NCBI GenBank assembly: GCA_026710655.1
Contig: JAPOQN010000001.1
Location: 124,001-188,000 of the forward strand
Reading direction: 5' to 3'
From: Chloroflexota bacterium
GTDB taxonomy: Bacteria > Chloroflexota > Dehalococcoidia > Tepidiformales > Tepidiformaceae
Length of the DNA: 64,000 nucleotides
Part shown: piece by piece, positions 8,059 to 15,399 of the stretch
Numbering within the stretch: position 1 is the first letter of the stretch
How the letters are laid out: every line of letters begins with the position of its first letter
Notes under the pieces: generated by a model
The model's input: only the letters and a program-made list of their open reading frames with translations
Told to the model about the DNA's origin: nothing
The model's database searches: none
Translations under genes and position numbers: made by a program

Positions 8059-10566
8059 ATGCCCGAGGGACCGCTCGCGAACGTCCGCGTCCTCGAATTC
8101 ACCGACGAGATCGGGGCCTACTGCGGCAAGCTCTTCGCCGACCTCGGCGCCGACGTCATCAAGGTCGAGCCTCCCGCCGGCGAGTCCCAGCGCCAGACCC
8201 CGCCCTTCCTCGACGGCGACCCGGGCCCCGACGCCAGCATCGCCTTCTGGGCGCAGAACACCTCGAAGCGCTCCCTCGCGCTCGACCTTCACGACGAAGC
8301 CTCCCTCGCGCGCGCCCGCGAACTCGCCCTCGGCGCTGACATCATCATCGAGGACCACCTGCCCGGCTCCCTTGCCAGCGTTGGGCTCGGCTACGAAGAC
8401 CTCCGTGGCGAACGCCCCGACCTCGTCTACACGTCCATCACCGGCTTCGGCCAGACCGGCCCGCACGCCAACTTCGCCTACAGCGACATCGTCGGCCAGG
8501 CGATGGGCGGCGTCATGACCCTTGCCGGCCAGCCCGAGGACCCGCCCAACATCATCTACGGCAACCAGGGCAACATCTGCGCCAGCATCCAGGCCGCCCA
8601 GGGCACACTCGTCGCGCTGCACCACGCCGAGCGCACCGGCCAGGGTCAGCACGTCGATGTCTCCGTGCAGGAGGCCCTCTCCCTGCCCCAGGAGACGGCC
8701 ATGATGATGTGGGACTTCCAGCGCACCAACCGCGTGCGCACCGGCCCCCTCGGCCTCCTCCGCATGCCCATCCCCGGCGTCGGCGTCTACCCGACCAAGG
8801 CCGGGTACGTGATGGCCTACATCACCGCCCCCGGCGGCGCCGACTTCCCCGAGGTCGTCGCCTGGATGGACGAAGCCGGCTTCGAGCACGACCTCAACGA
8901 CGAGGCCTACGCCGAGCTCGTGCAGGGCATGAACCTGCGCTTCCTCGCCCAGATCCTCTCCGATCCCGAGTCGGCCGCGGGCGCCGCCGGGCAGCTCGCC
9001 CACATCAACGAGGTGTTCGCCCAGTTCCTCGCCACCATGACCGCCCTTGAGGCGTACGAAGAAGGCCAGCGCCGGCGCCTCCTCGTCGGCCTCGTCTCGA
9101 CTCCGAGAGACCTCGTCGAGAACGCCCAGCTCCGCGACCGCGACTGGTACCAGCCCCTCCCCGTCGACTCGCGCGAGGTCGAGTTCCCCGGCCCGCCCTA
9201 CCGCCTTTCCGCCACCCCCGCCACCGTCGCCTCCCCGCCCGCCCTCGGCCAGCACCCCGACGCCGGCTGGAACGCGACCCCCGCCCGTCCCGTCACCGCC
9301 CCGTCCCGTCCCCCCCGCCCCCTCGAAGGCGTGCGCGTGGCCGACTTCTCCTGGTTCGGCGCCGGACCAATCGCCGGGCAAACCCTCGCCTCCTTCGGCG
9401 CCGAGGTCGTGCGCGTCGAGTCCGAGGCCCGCATCGACTCCCTCCGCATCGTCGAGCCCGTCGCCCTCAACGAGGACGGCTCGAAGATGAGCGACACCTA
9501 CAACGCCTCTGGCTACTTCAACAACTTCAACGCCGGCAAGCTCAGCTTCCTGCTCGACCTCAACACCGAGCGCGGCCAGGAGATCGCCTACCGCCTCATC
9601 GAGCGATCCGACATCTTCATGACCAACTTCACCCCGCGCGTGCTGGAGAAATGGAACCTCCTCTACGAGCACGTCTCCGCCGCCAACCCCCGCATCGTCG
9701 CCGGATACGCGCCCATGCAGGGCATGGTCGGCCCCCACCGCGACTTCCTCGGCTTCGGCGCCGTGCTCACGCCCATCACCGGCATCAGCGAGCTCTCCGG
9801 CTTCCCCCACCACCCGCCCATCGGCATCGGTACGAACTACCCCGACTACGTGGTCAACCCCGGGCACCTTGCCTTCGCCCTCCTCGCTGCCCTCCGCCAC
9901 CGCGACATAACCGGCGAGGGCCAGCTCGTCGAGATGCCCCAGATCGAGTCAGTCGTGAACGCCCTCGCCCCCGCCATCCTCGACTACACCGCCAACGGTG
10001 TCGTCCAGACCCGCACCGGCAACCGCAACCCCGTCGCCGCCCCCCACGGCGCCTTCCGCTGCGCCGACGACCCCACATCCGAGGGCTCCGAGGACCGCTG
10101 GATCGCGATCGCCTGCCGCAGCGACGAGCAGTGGGCGGCCGTCTGTGACGCTTTCGGCCAGGTCGGGTCCGCCACCGACCCCCGCTTCGCCACCCACGAG
10201 GCCCGCAAGGCGAACGAGGACGCCCTCGAAACCCTGCTCAGCCTGTGGACCGCCGACCGTCGCGCCGAGGACGTCATGGCCGACCTCCAGGCGCGCGGCG
10301 TTCCCGCCGGCGTCGTCCAGAACGCCCAGGACATCCTCGACAAGGACCCGCACATGCGGGAGCGCGCCTACTACCAGTACCTCGACCACCCCGAGACGGG
10401 CCGCAGCGCCTACGACGGCGCCTGCGCCCGCCTCAGCGAGACGCCCGGCGTCCACCAGTGGGCCGCCCCCCTCTTTGGCCAGCACACCGACGCAGTCTGC
10501 CGCCGCATCCTCGAATTGAGCGACGACGAAGTTGCCGCCCTCCTGGTCGAGGGCGTCCTGGCCTAG
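8059..10566 (+). CDS. Tandem CaiB/BaiF family III CoA transferase (two fused domains)
   Basis: 835 residues, twice the usual length: domain 1 at about 5-400 (NVRVLEFTDEIGAYCGKLFADLGADVIKVE) and domain 2 at about 418-830 (GVRVADFSWFGAGPIAGQTLASFGAEVVRVE). Family III enzymes move CoA between carboxylic acids through a glutamyl/aspartyl relay centred on an Asp near residue 169. By my alignment domain 1 has Asn (about 172, in GNQGNICAS) there, while domain 2 keeps an Asp (about 596, in YPDYVVNP), so probably only one half is catalytic. It is cotranscribed with the flavoprotein upstream. The stop overlaps the convergent gene in CTAG. Substrate not predictable. Confidence 0.9.
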   Translation: MPEGPLANVRVLEFTDEIGAYCGKLFADLGADVIKVEPPAGESQRQTPPFLDGDPGPDASIAFWAQNTSKRSLALDLHDEASLARARELALGADIIIEDHLPGSLASVGLGYEDLRGERPDLVYTSITGFGQTGPHANFAYSDIVGQAMGGVMTLAGQPEDPPNIIYGNQGNICASIQAAQGTLVALHHAERTGQGQHVDVSVQEALSLPQETAMMMWDFQRTNRVRTGPLGLLRMPIPGVGVYPTKAGYVMAYITAPGGADFPEVVAWMDEAGFEHDLNDEAYAELVQGMNLRFLAQILSDPESAAGAAGQLAHINEVFAQFLATMTALEAYEEGQRRRLLVGLVSTPRDLVENAQLRDRDWYQPLPVDSREVEFPGPPYRLSATPATVASPPALGQHPDAGWNATPARPVTAPSRPPRPLEGVRVADFSWFGAGPIAGQTLASFGAEVVRVESEARIDSLRIVEPVALNEDGSKMSDTYNASGYFNNFNAGKLSFLLDLNTERGQEIAYRLIERSDIFMTNFTPRVLEKWNLLYEHVSAANPRIVAGYAPMQGMVGPHRDFLGFGAVLTPITGISELSGFPHHPPIGIGTNYPDYVVNPGHLAFALLAALRHRDITGEGQLVEMPQIESVVNALAPAILDYTANGVVQTRTGNRNPVAAPHGAFRCADDPTSEGSEDRWIAIACRSDEQWAAVCDAFGQVGSATDPRFATHEARKANEDALETLLSLWTADRRAEDVMADLQARGVPAGVVQNAQDILDKDPHMRERAYYQYLDHPETGRSAYDGACARLSETPGVHQWAAPLFGQHTDAVCRRILELSDDEVAALLVEGVLA

Positions 10567-11894
10567 GAGCCGGCTGCTGGCGCCTCGGTTTCGGCTTCAG
10601 CCCTGGTGTGCTCCTCGGCCGACTCGGTCTTCTCCTCGGCAAGTCTGGGGGCGGGTGGCGTCCAGGTCTTCAATCCCTGCACGACCTCACGGTAGAACTC
10701 GTCCACGAGCTTCTCGACATCGCTGACGAAGCTGCCTGATCCTGTTCGCCTCTTCGAACTGACCTTGCGCGTCTCTACGACGGAGAACGAACGAGGAAGG
10801 CGGTCGGTGCCCCCTAGAAGGGTCTTCGAGTCACCGCGCACTACCCCGAGGAGTTCTGAGTCTCCAAATTGCGTCCGCTCAAAGGCCGCATCAAGGCGAA
10901 GCGAGTCGGGTGCTGACCTGAGTTGCCGGAGCAGCCAGTTAAGCCGTGCGGTTGAACGGGCAAGCCCCGGTGCGTCCAGTGTGACCGCAACCGAGGCAAC
11001 CATGGATTTAAGGTCTGCGCTGACGGCCAGAGGGGCGATGGCATTGGGAATCGCGATCGCGCCAGAAAGAGTTCCCTGGTCCGTCAGTTCCCGTGTCAGA
11101 GCGTTCGTACGAAGGGCCGGATCCTGGGCCTCCTTGCGCGTCAAAACAGGGTGGACATCCCCGCCAAGTCGCGCTGCCAGACTCAGGCTGATGTGTTGAA
11201 GCAGTTGCTCCCATCGCATCGCAACACTGGCTGCTTCGGGATCTCCGCGTGTGAGCGTTCCTTCCCGAATGTTCGCCCGGAGGGCTGTCCAATCGGGGCC
11301 CATGTCATCGAATGCCTTGGCTCCCGAGCCGTCGTACTGCAGGTAGCGGATGAGCTCACTGAGTATCCAGTCCTGCTCCGGATCCTCGATGCCGATGTGG
11401 TCGTTGGCTCTGAGGGCGGTGGACAGGATGCGCGACCAGGACAAGTGGTGCAGGGGAGTCCTGCGATAGCGGACCTTGTTGACCTCGACCGGATGCTGGC
11501 CGTAGACGGGGACGAGCTGGTTGCTAATCGTGAGAAGCCCGTCGAACCCTTCCTGTTTGACCACGTCCAGATAGGCCTCGACTTGCTCCTGGCCAAGTTC
11601 TGCTTTGCCAGTCTTTACCTCAACGAGCAGCGTCCAGGTTCGCTTTCCCCGTACGACGCGTATCGCGCCGTCGACACGCACCTTCCTCCCGTCGGCAAGT
11701 TCAAACGGGACTTCACAGAAAGCCGACACCTTTCCTGAAGGGGCGCCCAGTGGCTTCAGGAGTTCACGTTCGAACTCATGGACGGTGGTCAAGACGGCCA
11801 GGAGGGCGGAGGTACCGCGGCGTTCCTGTTCCTCTGCACCCTTGATGCCCGAAATGGGTATGAGTCGCGCCTCGTGCCAGTTCTCGTCGCTCAT
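10563..11894 (-). CDS. PD-(D/E)XK-fold protein of unknown function
   Basis: 443 residues. The N-terminal domain contains a restriction-endonuclease-like core: Glu61, Asp75 (VRVDGAI), Glu92-Val-Lys94 (LLVEVKTG) and a downstream Gln/Tyr pair (GQEQVEAY), a textbook D-ExK-Q order. The rest is helical without a recognised domain, and the last 35 residues are low-complexity Glu/Ala. ATG 11894 is preceded by AAAGGA; a -10-like TAAACT lies at 11925-11930. GC content is visibly lower than in flanking genes and there is no operon partner, so this may be an acquired accessory nuclease (stress or defence). No methyltransferase or helicase partner is nearby. Function not assigned. Confidence 0.75.
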   Translation of the reverse strand: MSDENWHEARLIPISGIKGAEEQERRGTSALLAVLTTVHEFERELLKPLGAPSGKVSAFCEVPFELADGRKVRVDGAIRVVRGKRTWTLLVEVKTGKAELGQEQVEAYLDVVKQEGFDGLLTISNQLVPVYGQHPVEVNKVRYRRTPLHHLSWSRILSTALRANDHIGIEDPEQDWILSELIRYLQYDGSGAKAFDDMGPDWTALRANIREGTLTRGDPEAASVAMRWEQLLQHISLSLAARLGGDVHPVLTRKEAQDPALRTNALTRELTDQGTLSGAIAIPNAIAPLAVSADLKSMVASVAVTLDAPGLARSTARLNWLLRQLRSAPDSLRLDAAFERTQFGDSELLGVVRGDSKTLLGGTDRLPRSFSVVETRKVSSKRRTGSGSFVSDVEKLVDEFYREVVQGLKTWTPPAPRLAEEKTESAEEHTRAEAETEAPAAGS

Positions 11895-11924
11895 TCCAAG
11901 TGGTCCTTTCTACACAAAGGCCGG

Positions 11925-11930
11925 AGTTTA
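11925..11930 (-). promoter_or_regulatory. -10 element of the PD-(D/E)XK gene
   Basis: TAAACT on the minus strand in an AT-richer stretch, giving a leader of about 25 bases with an AAAGGA ribosome site. Confidence 0.4.
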
Positions 11931-11989
11931 TCGCAGCCTGTGTTGCCTCACATCCCAAGTCCCCGCCCGCCCCTACCCCCGCCCCCGCG

Positions 11990-12031
11990 TATCATCATCG
12001 CTCGCACTCACACCGGCGGGCCGCGCCCGCC
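11990..12031 (+). promoter_or_regulatory. -10 element and leader hairpin upstream of the HpaB-like gene
   Basis: TATCAT at 11990-11995 is a plausible -10. About 20 bases on, GGCGGGC-CGC-GCCCGCC (12015-12031) is a perfect 7-base inverted repeat without a T-tract. It sits in the predicted 5' leader ahead of the GGAGACG ribosome site, so it may be an operator or an RNA structure. Confidence 0.35.
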
Positions 12032-12059
12032 AATCTGACCACGCACGGAGACGAACGCC

Positions 12060-13496
12060 ATGGGACTTCGCACGCCGGCTGAATACCTCGAATCGCTCAA
12101 GGACGGACGCACCGTCTACTACCGCGGCGAGCGCGTCGATGACGTGACCACCCACCCCGTAATCTCCAAGGCCGCCAAGCACGCCTGCGTCGACTACGAG
12201 ATGGCCGAGGAGCCCGAATTCAAGGACCTCACCATCATCGACGAGGAGGACGAGCCCTACGCCCGCTACTTCAAGGTCCCCCGCAGCAACGACGACCTGC
12301 TCAAGCGCTCACAGCTGATCGAGGCATCCACCGCCCGTGGCAAGACGCTCGTGCCCCTGGTGAAGGAGATCGGCAGCGACGCCCTCTTCGGCCTCATGCG
12401 CATCACCCGCGCTGTCGACCAGGCCCGCGAGACCTCCTACCGCGCCCGCCTCGACGAGTTCTACCGCCACTGTCGCGACAACGACCTGACCATGTCCGTT
12501 GCCCAGACCGACGTGAAGGGCGACCGCTCCGCCGGCCCCGGCGGCCAGCCCCATCCCGACTATTACCTCCGCATCGTCGAGCGCCGCCCCGACGGCATCG
12601 TTGTACGCGGCGCCAAGACCCATACGAGCTGCACGACCAACGTGAACGAGGTCATCGTGCTGCCCACCCGCGCCATGTCAGAGGCCGACGCCGACTACGC
12701 CGTCGCCTTCGCCGTGCCGCCCGACACGCCCGGCCTCAAGCTCGTCGCCAGCCCCTACGGCGGCTGGTCCAAGAACAGTTTCGAGAATCCCCTCAGCGCC
12801 GACCGCAAGATGATGGAGACCACCACCATCTTCGATGACGTGTTCGTGCCCAACGAGCGCGTCTTCCTCGCCGGCGAGCACCAGTTCGCCGCCCCCCTCG
12901 CCCTCGGCTTCGTCGAGTACCACCGCTTCACCGCCGTCTCCTACAAGCTCCCGCTCGTCGATGCGCTCGTCGGCGCCGGCCAGCTCATGGCCGACATGAA
13001 TGGCATCACCCGCGCCGGCCACATCCGCGAGAAGCTCGTCTGGCTCGTGAGCTACGCCGAGACGGTGCGCGCTCTCATCGAGATGGCCGCCCTCCGCGGC
13101 GCCCCCGACGAGGAGGGCATCTACGCCCCCGACGCCATGACCACCAACATCGCCAAGTACCACTTCGCGCACCACTACCACGAGGCCCTGCAGCACGTGC
13201 AGGACATCGCCGGCGGCTCGCTCGTCACCGCTCCCGGTCTCGAGGACTTCGAGAACGACGAAACCGGCGACCTGCTGCGCCACTACCTCGGCGGGCGCGA
13301 GGGCGTCGACGGCGAGGCGCGCATGCGCGCCATGAACATGGTCAGCGACCTCACCACCGGCGACTTCGGCGGCTATCATGCGGTCCTGGCCATCCACGCC
13401 GAGGGTTCCCTCGAGGCGGAGAAGCTCATGATCGCCCGCGCCTACGACGGTCGCCGCACGCTCAACTACGCGAAGCAGCTCGCCGGCATCGAGTAA
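12060..13496 (+). CDS. HpaB / 4-hydroxybutyryl-CoA dehydratase superfamily protein without Fe-S ligands
   Basis: 478 residues, typical for the superfamily of 4-hydroxyphenylacetate 3-monooxygenase (HpaB) and 4-hydroxybutyryl-CoA dehydratase, which share an acyl-CoA-dehydrogenase-like fold with FAD. N-terminal LRTPAEYLESL and the central GAKTHTSC and EYHRF segments are characteristic. In the dehydratase a 4Fe-4S cluster is held by three Cys and one His; here the His remains (His288) but the Cys seven residues later is Tyr295 and the N-terminal Cys pair is absent. A flavin-dependent monooxygenase or a non-cluster isomerase is therefore likelier. Start at ATG 12060 follows GGAGACG. The stop TAA overlaps the next ATG by one base, suggesting translational coupling. 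Confidence 0.8.
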   Translation: MGLRTPAEYLESLKDGRTVYYRGERVDDVTTHPVISKAAKHACVDYEMAEEPEFKDLTIIDEEDEPYARYFKVPRSNDDLLKRSQLIEASTARGKTLVPLVKEIGSDALFGLMRITRAVDQARETSYRARLDEFYRHCRDNDLTMSVAQTDVKGDRSAGPGGQPHPDYYLRIVERRPDGIVVRGAKTHTSCTTNVNEVIVLPTRAMSEADADYAVAFAVPPDTPGLKLVASPYGGWSKNSFENPLSADRKMMETTTIFDDVFVPNERVFLAGEHQFAAPLALGFVEYHRFTAVSYKLPLVDALVGAGQLMADMNGITRAGHIREKLVWLVSYAETVRALIEMAALRGAPDEEGIYAPDAMTTNIAKYHFAHHYHEALQHVQDIAGGSLVTAPGLEDFENDETGDLLRHYLGGREGVDGEARMRAMNMVSDLTTGDFGGYHAVLAIHAEGSLEAEKLMIARAYDGRRTLNYAKQLAGIE

Positions 13497-14026
13497 TGAG
13501 CGCGACGCTCCTGCTGACACACGAAGAGATTCAGCAGGGCGTCCGCGCGCTCGCCGGTCAGGTCGCCGAGGGCTTCCCCGCCGGCGACATCCCCATCGTC
13601 TGCGTTGACACCGCCGCCTGCCGCTTCTCCGGTGACCTCGCGGGCGTGCTCGACCGGGACCACGGCCGCGCGTCGCGCATCACGCACATCCGCCCCAAGG
13701 CCCCCGAGCCGTTCCCGGACCACGTCCTGGAGGGCTTCAACCTCGTCGTCGACACGCTCTTCGATACGGGCCGGACGTTCCAGTTGCTGGAGGCCATCCC
13801 CGGCCTCCGCACCACCCTCTGCGTCAAGGACGAGGTCGACCCGCGCCACTGGCGTTTCCCCGACTGGTGGGCCTACCTCGTGCCGAACGTCTACATCCAC
13901 GGCTACGGCCTCGACGACCTCGAAGGGCTCAGCCGCGACCTCGACGATATCGTGACCGATGAGCCCCTGGCTTCCGGCGCTCGGGTCGTCCTGCGTGAAC
14001 AGGTCGAGGCGCGTATCCAGGCTTAA
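13496..14026 (+). CDS. Phosphoribosyltransferase-domain protein
   Basis: 176 residues with a type I phosphoribosyltransferase-like core. The segment LVVDTLFDTGRTFQLL matches the PRPP-binding loop (usually VVDDvxxTG), with Thr in place of the second acidic residue. The organisation resembles hypoxanthine-type enzymes but the N-terminus is divergent, so the base substrate is unknown and a regulatory, non-catalytic role is possible. It is coupled to the HpaB-like gene by a TAATG overlap, implying a shared transcript. Translation start is fixed by that overlap. Confidence 0.6.
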   Translation: MSATLLLTHEEIQQGVRALAGQVAEGFPAGDIPIVCVDTAACRFSGDLAGVLDRDHGRASRITHIRPKAPEPFPDHVLEGFNLVVDTLFDTGRTFQLLEAIPGLRTTLCVKDEVDPRHWRFPDWWAYLVPNVYIHGYGLDDLEGLSRDLDDIVTDEPLASGARVVLREQVEARIQA

Positions 14027-14058
14027 CCGCCACTCTCCCCGGTCCTTCCCCTGCCCGG

Positions 14059-14064
14059 TACACT
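14059..14064 (+). promoter_or_regulatory. -10 element, leaderless promoter of the Lon-N gene
   Basis: TACACT with a 6-base gap (GCCCCC) to GTG 14071. Confidence 0.5.
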
Positions 14065-14070
14065 GCCCCC

Positions 14071-14733
14071 GTGGCCGGCCTCGAGATTCCGCTGTTCCCG
14101 CTGCGCGCGGTGCTCTTTCCGGGACACGAGCTGCCCCTCCAGATCTTCGAGGAGCGCTACAAGACCATGGTCCAGGAGCTGCTCGAAAGTGGCGGCGTCT
14201 TCGGTGTCATCCTCATCAAGCACGGGCGCGAGGTCGGCGGCTCCGCCGTCCCCTACGACGTCGGCACAACCGCCGTCATCGAGGAGCACCGCGAGCTTCC
14301 CGGTGGCCGCTACCAGCTCGACACGCGCGGCCGCGACCGCTTCCGCCTCGTGCGCATGCTCGAACCCCGCCCCTACCCCTACGGCGAGATCGAGTTCCTC
14401 GACGACGCCTACGACCCCGGCGATGTCCAGTTGAAGGCCGCCTTCGAGACCGCCCGCGCCACCTTTCCCGTCTACCTCCGCCTCGCCCTCGCCCTCTCCG
14501 ACCAGTGGGCCCGCGACCTGAGTCTGCCCAGCGAGCCCCACCGCTTCGTCAACACCGTTGCGCCCTGGCTGCAGGTGGAAGAAGAGGGCAAGCAGCGCCT
14601 CCTCGAGATCGAGTCCGCCGCCGACCGCCTCGGGCAGCTCGCCGAACAGCTCGACGGGCTCATCTCCCGCATCCGCGAGCAGGTCGATAACCACCACCGG
14701 CAGCGGTTCGCCACCCTGAGTGCGACCAGCTAG
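14071..14733 (+). CDS. LON peptidase N-terminal (substrate-binding) domain protein
   Basis: 220-residue stand-alone Lon-N domain protein. It opens with IPLFPLRAVLFPGHELPLQIFEERY, the hallmark of the family, followed by GVILIKHGREVGG and a C-terminal helical part (about 120-220). It lacks the AAA and Ser-Lys protease domains of Lon, so it is not a protease; such proteins are thought to bind unfolded or damaged proteins, without a settled role. Start is GTG 14071 with the -10 hexamer only 6 bases away. The next gene begins inside its last codons. Confidence 0.9.
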   Translation: MAGLEIPLFPLRAVLFPGHELPLQIFEERYKTMVQELLESGGVFGVILIKHGREVGGSAVPYDVGTTAVIEEHRELPGGRYQLDTRGRDRFRLVRMLEPRPYPYGEIEFLDDAYDPGDVQLKAAFETARATFPVYLRLALALSDQWARDLSLPSEPHRFVNTVAPWLQVEEEGKQRLLEIESAADRLGQLAEQLDGLISRIREQVDNHHRQRFATLSATS

Positions 14734-15373
14734 AGCCCTCTCGCGCGCGCTTCGCGCCCCCGCAGGCGCTGCGGCGCTCTCGGGAGGAGCGCTCGTCGCC
14801 GGGATCGTGCTGGCCGCCCTCGCTGCCGGCCACGGCCCCCTCCCCGGCGACCTCTCCGCCAGCCGCACGGTTCAGGACTGGCCCTTCCCCGGCCAGACCT
14901 TCTCCGACGTGCTCCGCTTCATAAGCGCTACCGAGGTCGTCGTCGCCATCGGCGCCGTGCTCGCGGTTGTGGCCTTTCTCGCCGGACGCCGCCGCCCCGC
15001 CCTCGCCTTCGCCGCCGGCCTCGCCCTCATGGTGCTGCTCCAGTTCCTCGTCAAGGAGTTCGTCGACCGCCCCCGGCCCACGACCGACCTCGTCGATCTG
15101 CGCGCCGGCTACACCAGCCCCAGTTTCCCCTCCGGCCACACCATGAGCCCGACCTACCTTTACGGCTTTCTCGCCGCTGCTGCCCTCGCCTCGCCCCTCC
15201 CCGCTGGCGCCCGGGCTGCGACTGCGGGTGGTGTCGTTGCCTTCCTCGCGCTCGGCGGACTGGCCAACGTCTGGCTCGGCGTGCACTGGTCCAGCGACGT
15301 CATTGGCGGCTACCTCTGGGCGCTCGCGGTGCTCGTTCCCGCTGCCACCGCCGCCGCCTCCAACCGTCCGTAA
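14720..15373 (+). CDS. PAP2 family phosphatase, membrane
   Basis: 217-residue membrane phosphatase with all three PAP2 motifs: KEFVDRPRP (about 114-122), PSFPSGH (about 136-142) and LGVHWSSDVIGG (about 186-197), whose two His and Arg/Asp residues form the vanadium-haloperoxidase-type active site. About five hydrophobic helices. Members act on undecaprenyl pyrophosphate or phosphatidic acid at the outer face of the membrane. Starts at GTG 14720, 14 bases inside the Lon-N gene, so it is translated from the same mRNA. The substrate cannot be told from sequence. Confidence 0.9.
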   Translation: MRPARALSRALRAPAGAAALSGGALVAGIVLAALAAGHGPLPGDLSASRTVQDWPFPGQTFSDVLRFISATEVVVAIGAVLAVVAFLAGRRRPALAFAAGLALMVLLQFLVKEFVDRPRPTTDLVDLRAGYTSPSFPSGHTMSPTYLYGFLAAAALASPLPAGARAATAGGVVAFLALGGLANVWLGVHWSSDVIGGYLWALAVLVPAATAAASNRP

Positions 15374-15385
15374 GCGTCCCTCGCG

Positions 15386-15391
15386 TAGACT
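15386..15391 (+). promoter_or_regulatory. -10 element, leaderless promoter of the antiporter gene
   Basis: TAGACT with an 8-base gap to GTG 15400. Confidence 0.5.
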
Positions 15392-15399
15392 CCGCCCTC

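Noticed and set aside
7765-9900. Long minus-strand open frame (711 codons) opposite the flavoprotein and CoA transferase genes
   Set aside because: It is antisense to two well-supported enzymes, its protein is low-complexity Gly/Val/Asp/Glu, and it has no start signal. Such mirror frames are expected where third positions are GC-rich.
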